A stretch of DNA of 64,000 nt from Floricoccus penangensis (GTDB lineage: Bacteria; Bacillota; Bacilli; Lactobacillales; Streptococcaceae). A program made the translations under genes and the position numbers. The stretch is taken from contig NZ_MKIQ01000027.1 of assembly GCF_001832885.1 (NCBI RefSeq), positions 62,001 to 126,000 on the forward strand, given 5' to 3'. This document shows positions 37,083 through 46,172 of the stretch, one piece after another (position 1 is the first letter of the stretch; each line of letters begins with the position of its first letter). The notes beneath the pieces were generated by a model. It searched no databases and had not been told where the DNA came from. It saw only the letters and a list, made by a program, of their open reading frames with translations.

Positions 37083-37892
37083 TTATAGAAGTAAATTTTC
37101 TAATGTTTTTGCCACACCATCTTCATCATTAGTCCATTTTGTTTGATTCTTAGCATATTCTAATAGAATGGGATTTGCATTTTTCATAGCATAACTTTCG
37201 GGTGCAAATTTAAACATTTCAACATCATTTTGTTCATCACCGAAAGCAAGTAAATCGTTTTTATCAATATTCATAACGTTGAGCAAATGTTGTAATCCGC
37301 TTGCTTTACTAACATTTTTAGGAACGATTTCTAAAATCTGGTTTGGACCACCCCATGCAGCAACGCTAACTTGATTTTCATAGTATTCATTTATATTTTT
37401 TGCTATGGTATGTTTATTTGATGAAGTTGTTTGGAGAAGAAGTGCATTTGGATTGGCAGTTAATTTATTTTCTTCAAGTTTATTATATAATTTGAATTCA
37501 TTAACACCAAATAGTTGAGGAGAGACAGCATTGAAATTATTGATGAAGAATTTTCTACGATATTCAGCTGCTAGAAAATCTAGTTTAAAGCTGTTTTGGT
37601 TTTTCAATAAATCTCTAACAATATCTTTATCAACTTGTTTTTCGTCTTTAAAATTCCAATTTTTATCACTTGGTTTTGAGACCATAGCACCATTGAAGTT
37701 AATCATAGGTGAAGCAAAACCGAGTTCTTTGTAAATATCAATTGACATTCTATAGGGTCTACCTGTTGTAATGACAATAGAATGTCCATCATCTTGTAAT
37801 TTCTTAAAGGTTTTCTTCGTATATTCGCTGATTGTATTATCTGATCTTAATGTAGTACCATCAAGATCAATTGCAATTAGTTTTTTATTCAT
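37083..37892 (-). CDS. Cof-type HAD phosphatase
   Basis: 269-residue HAD IIB hydrolase. Motif I AIDLDGTTL (Asp8/Asp10), motif II ITTGRP, motif III KASG and motif IV LAFGDEQNDVEMF; the large C2 cap lies between II and III. Members dephosphorylate sugar phosphates or FMN-like compounds; the substrate here is unknown. Monocistronic, opposite to neighbours. Confidence 0.92.
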   Translation of the reverse strand: MNKKLIAIDLDGTTLRSDNTISEYTKKTFKKLQDDGHSIVITTGRPYRMSIDIYKELGFASPMINFNGAMVSKPSDKNWNFKDEKQVDKDIVRDLLKNQNSFKLDFLAAEYRRKFFINNFNAVSPQLFGVNEFKLYNKLEENKLTANPNALLLQTTSSNKHTIAKNINEYYENQVSVAAWGGPNQILEIVPKNVSKASGLQHLLNVMNIDKNDLLAFGDEQNDVEMFKFAPESYAMKNANPILLEYAKNQTKWTNDEDGVAKTLENLLL

Positions 37893-37966
37893 TTTTTATA
37901 CCTATTCTCTATTTGTTAATATGTTGCTATTGTATCATATTTAAGTTTTACTGGGAATATTTTAGG

Positions 37967-38043
37967 AAAAAGCGAACGTTAAGCAAAAAAATACATATTA
38001 ATTTTAAGAAATTGCTTGAACTTTTTTTAATTTAACGTAAAAT
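37967..38043 (+). promoter_or_regulatory. PurBox-like site and promoter of the purine permease gene
   Basis: AAAAGCGAACGTT (around 37968-37980) matches 11 of 13 positions of the PurR box AWWWCCGAACWWT. The promoter is TTGAAC (38016-38021), 16-base spacer, TAAAAT (38038-38043). The box's central G (37974) then lies about 76 bases before the predicted start, the position known for PurR-activated genes in Lactococcus. Confidence 0.55.
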
Positions 38044-38083
38044 AATGAATGTAGATTATAAATTGTTATTTTTAAGGAGAGTC

Positions 38084-39529
38084 ATGTTAGAAAAATTTTT
38101 CAAACTAAAAGAAAATGGTACCACAGTCGGTACTGAAGTAATGGCGGGATTAACTACATTCTTTGCTATGTCTTATATTTTATTTGTTAACCCAAGTATT
38201 TTGGGACAAACAGGAATGCCGACTCAGGCAGTATTTTTAGCAACAATTATTGCAAGTGTTATTGGAACACTTATTATGGGGCTTTATGCTAACGTACCTT
38301 ACGCTCAAGCACCTGGTATGGGATTAAATGCTTTCTTTACATTTACGGTTGTATTTGCTCTTGGATATACATGGCAACAAGCACTCGCAATGGTATTTAT
38401 TTGTGGGATTATCAATATTATTATTACAGTTACTCGTATCCGAAAAGCAATTATGAAAGCTATACCACTTAGTTTACAACATGCAATTGGTGGTGGTATC
38501 GGTATCTTCATTGCCTATGTTGGTATAAAAAATGCAGGACTTTTACAATTTTTAAGTGATGGTGGATCATATGTTGTTTTAGATGACAAGGCTCCTGTTG
38601 GACAATCAAGTATTATTGCAAATAGTAGTGCTGTACCTGAACTTGTTAAATTTAATAATCCTGGTGTATTATTAGCGCTTGTAGGTATTGTAATTACTAT
38701 GTTTTTCGTCCTTAGAAATATTCGTGGTGGCATATTACTTTCAATACTTGCGACAACTATCATTGCGCTTCTTACTGGTGTAGTAAAAGTTGATTTTGCA
38801 ACACTTTTAAAAGAGAATAATATAGGGGTAGCTTTTAAAGAATTGGGTACAACTTTTGGCGCAGCATTTGGTAAAGAAGGAATGGGTACATTGTTTTCTG
38901 ATCCAGCTAAAATACCTCAAGTATGTATGACAATTCTAGCGTTCAGCCTTTCAGATACATTTGATACTTTAGGTACATTCATTGGTACTGGTCGTAAAAC
39001 TGGAATTTTTTCAGAAGAAGACGAAAAAGCACTTGAAGAAGGTGATGGAGTATCATCTAAGATGGATAGAGCTCTTATTGCTGATGCTGTTGCAACTTCA
39101 ATCGGTGCAGTATTTGGTACTTCAAACACAACAACTTATGTTGAGTCAGCAGCAGGTATCGGCGCAGGTGGACGTACAGGTTTAACTTCAGTTGTAGTAG
39201 CAATCATGTTCTTAATTTCTAGTTTATTTTCACCTGTTCTTGCCTTAGTCCCAACTCAAGCAACAGCGCCAGTACTTATCATTGTTGGTATGATGATGCT
39301 TTCAAGTTTTGCTGATATCGAATGGACTAATCTTGATGAAGCAATTCCAGCTTTCTTTACAAGTGTATTTATGGGATTTGCCTATAGTATCTCTTATGGT
39401 ATTGCAGCAGGATTCATCATGTTCACTCTTGTTAAAATCATTCGTGGTAAGTTCTCAGAAATTCATATTGTAATTTGGATTGTCGATATTCTATTTATTG
39501 CAAACTTTGCAATTCTTGCAATACTGTAA
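38084..39529 (+). CDS. NCS2/AzgA-type purine permease
   Basis: Proton-coupled uptake of hypoxanthine, guanine or adenine. 481 residues and about 12-14 membrane segments. Family motifs: GLTTFFAMSYILFVNP, APGMGLNAFFTF and the SDTFDTLGTFIGTG segment. The ATG at 38084 has AAGGAGA at 4 bases; an in-frame ATG 39 bases earlier lacks a ribosome site. The PurBox-like site upstream supports a purine substrate. Confidence 0.92.
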   Translation: MLEKFFKLKENGTTVGTEVMAGLTTFFAMSYILFVNPSILGQTGMPTQAVFLATIIASVIGTLIMGLYANVPYAQAPGMGLNAFFTFTVVFALGYTWQQALAMVFICGIINIIITVTRIRKAIMKAIPLSLQHAIGGGIGIFIAYVGIKNAGLLQFLSDGGSYVVLDDKAPVGQSSIIANSSAVPELVKFNNPGVLLALVGIVITMFFVLRNIRGGILLSILATTIIALLTGVVKVDFATLLKENNIGVAFKELGTTFGAAFGKEGMGTLFSDPAKIPQVCMTILAFSLSDTFDTLGTFIGTGRKTGIFSEEDEKALEEGDGVSSKMDRALIADAVATSIGAVFGTSNTTTYVESAAGIGAGGRTGLTSVVVAIMFLISSLFSPVLALVPTQATAPVLIIVGMMMLSSFADIEWTNLDEAIPAFFTSVFMGFAYSISYGIAAGFIMFTLVKIIRGKFSEIHIVIWIVDILFIANFAILAIL

Positions 39530-39554
39530 TTTTATATAGAAAAATAATAAACAA

Positions 39555-39581
39555 AAAACTTCGTTAATTCGGAGTTTTTTT
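39555..39581 (+). terminator. Terminator of the purine permease gene
   Basis: Stem AAAACTTCG/CGGAGTTTT (one G-U), loop TTAATT, T-run. Confidence 0.8.
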
Positions 39582-39630
39582 GATTTCTGTTTTAATTTGT
39601 GGTAATAAAAAAACAAAAATAGATATAAAT

Positions 39631-40164
39631 CTAATTTTGTTTCAACTGATGATATCGATCGTACCAAATTTTGATATATTCCTCAGAGAAGGGACCACGC
39701 TCATTTTTTATCCAATCGACTAGAATCTTAACATTTTCCTTAAGAATGTAATCAATTTGGGGTGAATAGTTCATTTGTTCCTTGTGACGCTCATATTCTT
39801 CAGCATCAAGCAAGCGTTTTTCACCATCAGGAAATACTTTTACATCCAAATCATAGTCAATATATTTCAAGGCCTCGTCGTCAATAGTATACGGACTAGC
39901 AAGGTTACAATAGTAAGAGACACCATTATCTCGAATCATGGCTATGATATTGAACCAGTATTTTTTGTGAAAGTAAACAATAGCAGGTTCACGAGTAACC
40001 CATCTACGCTCATCTGATTCTGTAACAAGAGTATGATCGTTAACTCCAATTATAGAATTCTCATTTGTTTTTAGCACCATCGTATCACGCCAGGTACGAT
40101 GCAAGCTTCCGTCATGTTTATAGCTTTGAATCGTAATAAAGTCGCCCTCACGTAGAGCTTTCAT
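39631..40164 (-). CDS. DUF402 nucleoside tri-/diphosphatase
   Basis: 177 residues from the ATG at 40164 ([20 protein letters not shown]), chosen because it aligns with the streptococcal family start; an upstream TTG would add nine untypical residues. Members hydrolyse NTPs/NDPs with a metal. The motifs [31 protein letters not shown] and DAEEYERHK are characteristic. Divergent from queG. Confidence 0.88.
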   Translation of the reverse strand: MKALREGDFITIQSYKHDGSLHRTWRDTMVLKTNENSIIGVNDHTLVTESDERRWVTREPAIVYFHKKYWFNIIAMIRDNGVSYYCNLASPYTIDDEALKYIDYDLDVKVFPDGEKRLLDAEEYERHKEQMNYSPQIDYILKENVKILVDWIKNERGPFSEEYIKIWYDRYHQLKQN

Positions 40165-40249
40165 AGTTAATACCAACTTTCTAAAATTCAAAGATCTCGC
40201 TTTACATTATAGCATAAAGTAACAGAATTGTCTGTATTTTGTCGTGAAA

Positions 40250-40278
40250 AATACTTGTTTGAAGCAAGTATTTATAAT
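40250..40278 (+). promoter_or_regulatory. -10 box and inverted repeat before queG
   Basis: AATACTTG and CAAGTATT (arms 40250-40257 and 40265-40272, 7-base spacer) directly precede TATAAT (40273-40278). The repeat occupies the -35/spacer region, where it may act as an operator. Confidence 0.5.
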
Positions 40279-40312
40279 AAAATTAAGTAATCACAAACAG
40301 TCAGGCAAAATC

Positions 40313-41440
40313 ATGGATATTAAGAGTCAAATTATAAAATTAGCAGAAGAATTGAATATACAAAAAATCGGCTTTACTAAAGCAGATGATTTTGAGTATA
40401 TGAGAAAAAGTTTAGTATATCAAAAAGAAAAGGGCCATACCTCTGGCTTTGAGCATAAAAATCTAGATGAAAGACTTGATCCCAAGCTTACTTTACCATC
40501 TGCTAAAACAATAATTTCAGTTGCCTTAGCATATCCTAACAAACTTCAAGGAAGACCAGATAAAACAGAATTTCGTAGAGGTTCTTTTGCACGTGCAAGC
40601 TGGGGTATTGATTATCATCATATCATGCAGAAAAAGCTAGATGCACTTATCCAAGGAATAAATGAAATAATTGATGGTCTTGAATATGAAGGTTTTGTTG
40701 ACACAGGGCCACTTATTGATGTTGCTGTTGCAGCGCGTGCAGGTCTTGGATTCATAGGGAAAAATGGTCTTTTAGTTACTAAAGAATTTGGTTCATATGT
40801 ATATCTGGGCGAAATAATTACAAGCCTTGAAATTGAAGCAGATAAACCTGTTGATTACGGGTGTGGGGATTGTAATAGATGTATTGATTTTTGTCCAACT
40901 GATGCACTTATTGGTGATGGCAAAATGAATGCTAAAAAATGCTTATCATTTCAAACTCAAAATAAAGGAATTCTTCAGGAAGAATACCGTCAAAAAATGA
41001 AAACCATTATATATGGTTGTGATATTTGTCAGATGGTCTGTCCTTACAATAAAGGAATAGATAGTCATTTTCATCCCGAGATGGAAGGAGATCCAGAGTT
41101 AGTTCAACCGGAACTTATTCCTTTTTTGGATCTTACTAATCGACAGTTCAAGGATAAATACGGACATCTTGCTGGTAGTTGGAGAGGACGGAATGTTCTT
41201 CAGCGTAATGCTATTTATGCATTAGCTAATGCAAATGACAAATCAGCCATACCTAAATTATTAGAAATAGTTGACAGCACTCAAAATCAGGTACTATTAG
41301 GTTCAGCTTTTTGGGCACTAGGACGTTTGGTGAAAGAACCTAACCGAGAGATGATTAATTTAGTTGAACACAGAATTACTGAAGACGAGCAGGCTATGCA
41401 AGAACGTGAAAAGCTTCTTCTTTTATGGTATAGTAGATAA
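40313..41440 (+). CDS. queG: Epoxyqueuosine reductase
   Basis: Cobalamin- and Fe-S-dependent reductase for the last step of queuosine formation in tRNA. 375 residues from the ATG at 40313. Two 4Fe-4S motifs, CGDCNRCIDFCPTDA and CDICQMVCPYN, and a C-terminal HEAT-like part (IPKLLEI...SAFWALGRL). The upstream ATG at 40244 has no support. The order queG–prfB–ftsEX is the streptococcal one. Confidence 0.93.
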   Translation: MDIKSQIIKLAEELNIQKIGFTKADDFEYMRKSLVYQKEKGHTSGFEHKNLDERLDPKLTLPSAKTIISVALAYPNKLQGRPDKTEFRRGSFARASWGIDYHHIMQKKLDALIQGINEIIDGLEYEGFVDTGPLIDVAVAARAGLGFIGKNGLLVTKEFGSYVYLGEIITSLEIEADKPVDYGCGDCNRCIDFCPTDALIGDGKMNAKKCLSFQTQNKGILQEEYRQKMKTIIYGCDICQMVCPYNKGIDSHFHPEMEGDPELVQPELIPFLDLTNRQFKDKYGHLAGSWRGRNVLQRNAIYALANANDKSAIPKLLEIVDSTQNQVLLGSAFWALGRLVKEPNREMINLVEHRITEDEQAMQEREKLLLLWYSR

Positions 41441-41466
41441 GGAAATCTAAGGAGTAATAATAAATA

Positions 41467-42564
41467 ATGGAATTATTTGAGATAAAAAAGCAATTAGATG
41501 AGAATCGTGAAAAAATTGCAAGCTTCCAGAAAAATCTAGATTTAGAAAGACTGGAAGAAGAGATTGCTATGTTAGAAAATGACATGGCTGCCCCAGGTTT
41601 TTGGGATGACAATATAGCAGCTCAAAAGGTTATCAACGAAAGTAATGAGTTGAAGGCCAAATATGATACCTTTATGGATTTACAAAATTCATTTGATGAA
41701 CTTGAAGTAATGTACGAAATGGTTATTGAAGAACCAGATCCTTCAATGCAAGAAGAGCTTGAAGAAGGTCTTGAAACACTAAATTCTAAGATGCAGTCTT
41801 ATGAGCTAGAGATGTTACTTAACCAACCATACGACCATATGAATGCAATTTTAGAAATTCACCCAGGTGCTGGTGGTACAGAGTCGCAAGACTGGGGAAG
41901 TATGCTTATGCGTATGTATGAACGATGGGGAAATGCGCATAATTTTAAGGTTGAGATTGTTGATTATCAAGATGGAGATGAAGCAGGAATTAAAAGTGTG
42001 ACCATAAAATTCATCGGTCACAATGCTTATGGATTCTTGAGAAGTGAGATGGGTGTACATAGGCTTGTCCGTATTTCACCCTTTGATTCAGCGAAACGTA
42101 GGCATACATCATTTTGTTCTGTCGAAGTATTACCAGAACTTGATGATTCAATTGATGTTGAAATAAATTCTGATGATTTGAAAATTGATACTTACCGAGC
42201 TAGTGGTGCTGGTGGGCAACATATTAATAAAACGGAATCTGCTGTTCGTATTACCCACATTCCAACAGGTACTGTTGTAGCTAGTCAAACACAAAGAAGT
42301 CAGTTGAAAAACCGAGAAGAAGCTATGGGTATGCTTAAGTCAAAACTTTATACTTTAGAAATGCAGAAAAAACAAGCAGAGGTTGATGAACTTAAGGGAG
42401 ATCAAAAGGAAATTGGCTGGGGAAGTCAAATTAGATCATATGTTTTTCATCCATATAATATGGTTAAAGATCACCGAACTAACTATGAAACTGGAGCCAT
42501 TCAAGCAGTAATGGATGGGGATATTGATGGTTTTATAGATGCATACCTTAAATGGAGCATGTAA
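41467..42564 (+). CDS. prfB: Peptide chain release factor 2, no frameshift
   Basis: Recognises UGA and UAA and triggers peptide release. 365 residues in one uninterrupted frame. The SPF recognition tripeptide ([15 protein letters not shown]) marks it as RF2, and [12 protein letters not shown] holds the GGQ motif. At the place where many bacteria have the UGA frameshift site the codons read straight through ([10 protein letters not shown]). AAGGAG is 9 bases before the ATG. Confidence 0.97.
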   Translation: MELFEIKKQLDENREKIASFQKNLDLERLEEEIAMLENDMAAPGFWDDNIAAQKVINESNELKAKYDTFMDLQNSFDELEVMYEMVIEEPDPSMQEELEEGLETLNSKMQSYELEMLLNQPYDHMNAILEIHPGAGGTESQDWGSMLMRMYERWGNAHNFKVEIVDYQDGDEAGIKSVTIKFIGHNAYGFLRSEMGVHRLVRISPFDSAKRRHTSFCSVEVLPELDDSIDVEINSDDLKIDTYRASGAGGQHINKTESAVRITHIPTGTVVASQTQRSQLKNREEAMGMLKSKLYTLEMQKKQAEVDELKGDQKEIGWGSQIRSYVFHPYNMVKDHRTNYETGAIQAVMDGDIDGFIDAYLKWSM

Positions 42565-42649
42565 AATACCCACTTTATCTAAGCGTAAGGTTATTTTCAT
42601 CTATCTGTAATGAAAAGTAATAGAAATTCACAACCTTTACTTATATAAA

Positions 42650-42658
42650 TGGTATAAT
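42650..42658 (+). promoter_or_regulatory. Extended -10 of ftsEX
   Basis: TG-G-TATAAT (TATAAT 42653-42658), 43 bases before the ftsE ATG. Confidence 0.55.
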
Positions 42659-42701
42659 AATATAGAATTGAAAGGAGTATCTGTTTAACCAGAAAACATC
42701 T

Positions 42702-43397
42702 ATGACAAATATTATTGAATTAAAGAATGTTACAAAAAAATATAGCAATGGTACGACTGCTTTAAGAGACATTTCTGTAAGTATTGAACCAGGGGAATTT
42801 GCCTATATAGTAGGTCCTTCTGGAGCTGGTAAGTCAACCTTTATTAAAATTTTATATCGAGAAATATCAGTTGATAAAGGATCAGCAAATGTTGCAGGAT
42901 TTGACTTAACAAAAATTAAATCGAAGCAAGTGCCATACTTACGACGCTCAATTGGAGTAGTATTCCAAGATTATAAACTTTTACCTAAGAAGAATGTTTA
43001 CGAAAATGTAGCATATGCAATGCAAGTTGTAGGACGTCCTCCACGTGAAATTAAAAAACGTGTAATGGAAGTACTTGATCTTGTTGGATTAAAGCATAAG
43101 GTACGTGCATTTCCTAATGAGTTATCAGGTGGAGAGCAGCAACGTGTAGCAATTGCAAGATCAATTGCCAATGCACCTAAGGTTTTAATCGCTGATGAAC
43201 CTACAGGAAATTTAGATCCCGAAAATTCTTGGGGGATTATGGAACTTCTAGAACGTATTAACTTACAAGGGACAACAGTTCTTATGGCGACCCATAACAG
43301 CCAAATCGTTAATACTCTGCGACACCGTGTAATCGCCATTGAAAATGGACGAATTGTACGAGACCAAGTGGAAGGAGAGTATGGATACGATGATTAG
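42702..43397 (+). CDS. ftsE: Cell-division ATPase FtsE
   Basis: ATPase that with FtsX activates the peptidoglycan hydrolase PcsB in streptococci. 231 residues; Walker A GPSGAGKST (38-46), signature LSGGEQQRVAIARS, Walker B LIADEPTGNLDP, and the family ending GEYGYDD. The ATG at 42702 is set by homology, although the only good Shine-Dalgarno (AAGGAG at 42671-42676) lies about 25 bases upstream and the in-frame upstream codons offer no standard start. Confidence 0.95.
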   Translation: MTNIIELKNVTKKYSNGTTALRDISVSIEPGEFAYIVGPSGAGKSTFIKILYREISVDKGSANVAGFDLTKIKSKQVPYLRRSIGVVFQDYKLLPKKNVYENVAYAMQVVGRPPREIKKRVMEVLDLVGLKHKVRAFPNELSGGEQQRVAIARSIANAPKVLIADEPTGNLDPENSWGIMELLERINLQGTTVLMATHNSQIVNTLRHRVIAIENGRIVRDQVEGEYGYDD

Positions 43398-44325
43398 AAA
43401 TTTCTTTAGACATATTCTAGACTCATTTAAGAACCTACGACGTAATGGTTGGATGACAATTGCAGCAGTCAGCTCAGTTACAATTACTCTGGCTTTACTA
43501 GGAATCTTTTTATCAGTGATATTGAATACTGCAAAACTTGCAACTGATATTGAGAACAATGTTCGCATCATGACTTATACCAAGCTTGATCGACATGATA
43601 ATGATAAACAATATACTGATCCAAAAGATAAAACTAAGGTAATTGATAATAAAGATTACCATGTAATTTATGATCAAATTAAGAAGCTAGATCATGTTAC
43701 TAATGTAACTTTTTCAAGTAAAGACGATCAACTTAAAAAACTTACTGATAATTTAGGTGATACTTGGGAGTTGTTTAAAGGGGATGCAAATCCGCTTTAT
43801 GACGTTTACGTTGTTGAGGCTGATAAACCTGAAAATGTTAAACCACTAGCTAAAAAGCTTTCTGAAATTGATGGAGTTCAAAAAGCAGAATATGGTGGCA
43901 AAAATACTGATAGAATCTTTAAAGTAGCTAATACAATTAAAACTTGGGGATTAGCTGGTTCAGCACTATTAATATTTGTAGCTATATTCTTGATTTCTAA
44001 CACTATAAGAATTACAATTATGTCTCGAAGCCGTGAGATTCAAATTATGAGTTTGGTTGGTGCGAAAAAAGGATACATTCGTTGGCCATTCTTCCTTGAA
44101 GGAGCATGGGTTGGACTTATAGGATCAATTATTCCAGTTCTATTGGTTAATTATCTATATAACGTAGCTTATAGGAGCTTTACACCTTCTCTAATTACAC
44201 AAGGTTTAAGTATAATTAAACCTACTGAGTTTTTACCAGTAATTTCAATTTTAATAGTTGCTATTGGTATGGTGATTGGATCACTGGGTTCAGTAATTTC
44301 TATGAGAAGATATCTAAAAATTTAA
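43390..44325 (+). CDS. ftsX: Cell-division membrane protein FtsX
   Basis: Permease-like partner of FtsE. 311 residues from the ATG at 43390 (MIRNFFRHILDSFKNLRRNG). An in-frame ATG at 43381 lies too close to AAGGAG (3 bases) but cannot be excluded. Membrane segment about 22-44, extracellular domain about 50-170, then three more segments with SREIQIMSLVGAKKGYIRWP between. Overlaps ftsE by 8 bases. Confidence 0.94.
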   Translation: MIRNFFRHILDSFKNLRRNGWMTIAAVSSVTITLALLGIFLSVILNTAKLATDIENNVRIMTYTKLDRHDNDKQYTDPKDKTKVIDNKDYHVIYDQIKKLDHVTNVTFSSKDDQLKKLTDNLGDTWELFKGDANPLYDVYVVEADKPENVKPLAKKLSEIDGVQKAEYGGKNTDRIFKVANTIKTWGLAGSALLIFVAIFLISNTIRITIMSRSREIQIMSLVGAKKGYIRWPFFLEGAWVGLIGSIIPVLLVNYLYNVAYRSFTPSLITQGLSIIKPTEFLPVISILIVAIGMVIGSLGSVISMRRYLKI

Positions 44326-44332
44326 TAAATAA

Positions 44333-44361
44333 AACAAGTCTCAATTATTATGAGGCTTGTT
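44333..44361. terminator. Bidirectional terminator after ftsX
   Basis: 11-bp stem AACAAGTCTCA/TGAGGCTTGTT (one G-U) and a T-run. The stop codon of the opposing ABC pseudogene lies in its loop side. Confidence 0.85.
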
Positions 44362-45966
44362 TTTTTGTAAGTCAGTTTTGTTTATTACGGATATATTTGA
44401 GTTGTTAATTTCAACTATATAGTCATAATAATTAAGACTCTCATCTGAATAGTTGTGAGATACACTAATAACAGTTCCTTTAAAATTCTTTAATAATTCT
44501 ACTTCAACAAATTTTTGATTTCCTTTATCAAGGGCTGAAGTAACTTCATCAAGAAGAAGTAGCTGTGGTTGATCAAGAAGAGTTCGACTTATACTAATTC
44601 TTTGAACCTCGCCACCTGACGGGCTGATATTATTTGGAAATTCAGCTTGAAGTTTTTCATTGCTTGAAAAACTTCAAGCTTAAATTTCTCAAGAGTATTT
44701 TTCACATTTTCCAGTGGTTTATCACTGAAGATTGTAAGGTTGTTTAAAATGCTATCGAGAATTAACAAGGATTTCTGTGGAATCAGACGAACTCCATTTT
44801 TAATGTCTTTATTTATCAAAACTTTACCAGAAAAATCAGAAATATCCCCACTTATCAGATGAAGTAATGTTGATTTTCCTTGACAACTAGGACCTACCAA
44901 CAAATATTTTTTATCTTTTTCAAAAATAAAGTTAACATTTTTTAGAATTTTAGTGTCATTATATCCGAAACTTAGGTTTTCGATAATAATGGCATTTTGT
45001 GTATCATCTAAGTATTCATAATTACTCGTTTTATCATCAAAACTACATAGCTTTTCGAAATCATTTCTAATCGTTTTTGTTGCCATAAGAGTTTTAGTCT
45101 GACTAGAAATCAAATTAATTGGATAGATAAGATTATCAGAAATTTGCAAGATACCAGTTACAGCTCCAACGCTAGTAGTACCTGTTGCAATACGATAGGC
45201 ACCAATAATTAAACTTGCAATAAAAGAAATATAAAAAGCTACACCAGTAATAAGATTTGAAGTAACGTCCGCCTTTTCATGTTTTTCTTTACTTTCATTC
45301 ATGTTTTCTGTTGCCAAATTTAAACGGTTTAAAAATTTATCTTCTTTCTTAAAACCTTTCATCAATTGAAAACCATCGAGAAAGTCACTTAATTTATTGT
45401 TAAAGTTGGTGATTTGAGACATATTTTCACTCTTAAGCTTAGCAAGATGCTTTTGAAAAATGAAAGGTATAAGCATTGGAATTAAACTTGATATTACAAC
45501 CACTACCATTAACAATTTATCTAATGTAAAGAGGACAGATACATTTGCAATCAATGCGATAAATCCCTGGTAGCTTTTGAGAATAGATTGGAAATACTCC
45601 TCCTCTAATACTTCAATATCATTATTATAATAGGATAAATAGTCAACTGTTCCTTTCTTTTGAAAAGTGTACCAGTCTTTTTTGCTAATGGAGATAGTTA
45701 AGTGGTTTACCATATCTGCTTTAAACTTATTACTATATTTAACAGAAAAATATTGACTAAATGATTCAAATATTAGCAAAATAGCAATAGTAGCTAAAAG
45801 AATAAAACTCCACATGACAAGTGTATTTATATCCTTAGCAAGTGCATAATTCAAGATATTAGCTGTTTCTAATGGAACCAATGCTGCCGCTATAGCAACC
45901 CACAGTTATAGAAAGAATGGACAACCAAAAATATCCACTTCTAAAAACTTTTTTAAGAGAAAACAT
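44341..45966 (-). pseudogene. ABC exporter (fused membrane and ATPase domains), two frameshifts
   Basis: Half-transporter of the multidrug/bacteriocin exporter type. From the ATG at 45966 the first frame encodes the N-terminus (MFSLKKVFRSGYFWLSILSITVG) and shifts at a GGG run near 45900. The middle frame carries the six-helix domain and Walker A GPSCQGKSTLL. Near 44660 the frame shifts back, giving SPSGGEVQRISISRTLL, LLLLDEVTSALD and the H-loop VISVSHNYSD. Start and stop are in the same frame and 1626 bases apart, so the ancestral product was about 541 residues. The second shift lies inside a 16-bp inverted repeat. Sequencing error or programmed shifting is not excluded. Confidence 0.8.
44644..44680. 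repeat. 16-bp perfect inverted repeat at a frameshift point
   Basis: AGCTTGAAGTTTTTCA (44644-44659) and its reverse complement (44665-44680) around the five bases TTGCT, inside the ABC pseudogene exactly where the reading frame changes. Confidence 0.9.
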
Positions 45967-46132
45967 TGTAAACTCATTTCTTTTTTCATATTTTAATCAG
46001 TATAACAAAATAATATATTCAAATCAATAAATATTCAGATAATTGCGATATTTTTGATGGATTGCAAATATTACTGAAATTTTATGTAATTTTCAACAAC
46101 TCATCTTGAATTTTAATAATTCAAAAAATTTA

Positions 46133-46141
46133 TGATATACT
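46133..46141 (+). promoter_or_regulatory. Extended -10 of pepF
   Basis: TG-A-TATACT (TATACT 46136-46141), 31 bases before the ATG. Confidence 0.5.
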
Positions 46142-46172
46142 TATATTTAGTTAAAAATAAAGGAGAATGTTA

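Noticed and set aside
36950-37132. Plus-strand 60-codon frame after cmk
   Set aside because: No ribosome site; crosses a terminator and the 3' end of the opposing HAD gene.
37893-38083. Purine riboswitch before the permease
   Set aside because: The predicted start lies only about 34 bases before the ATG and no three-stem aptamer core is visible; the PurBox-like site explains control better.
41467-41560. Programmed frameshift site in prfB
   Set aside because: No in-frame UGA or CTTTGAC-like slippery site near codon 25; the frame is continuous.
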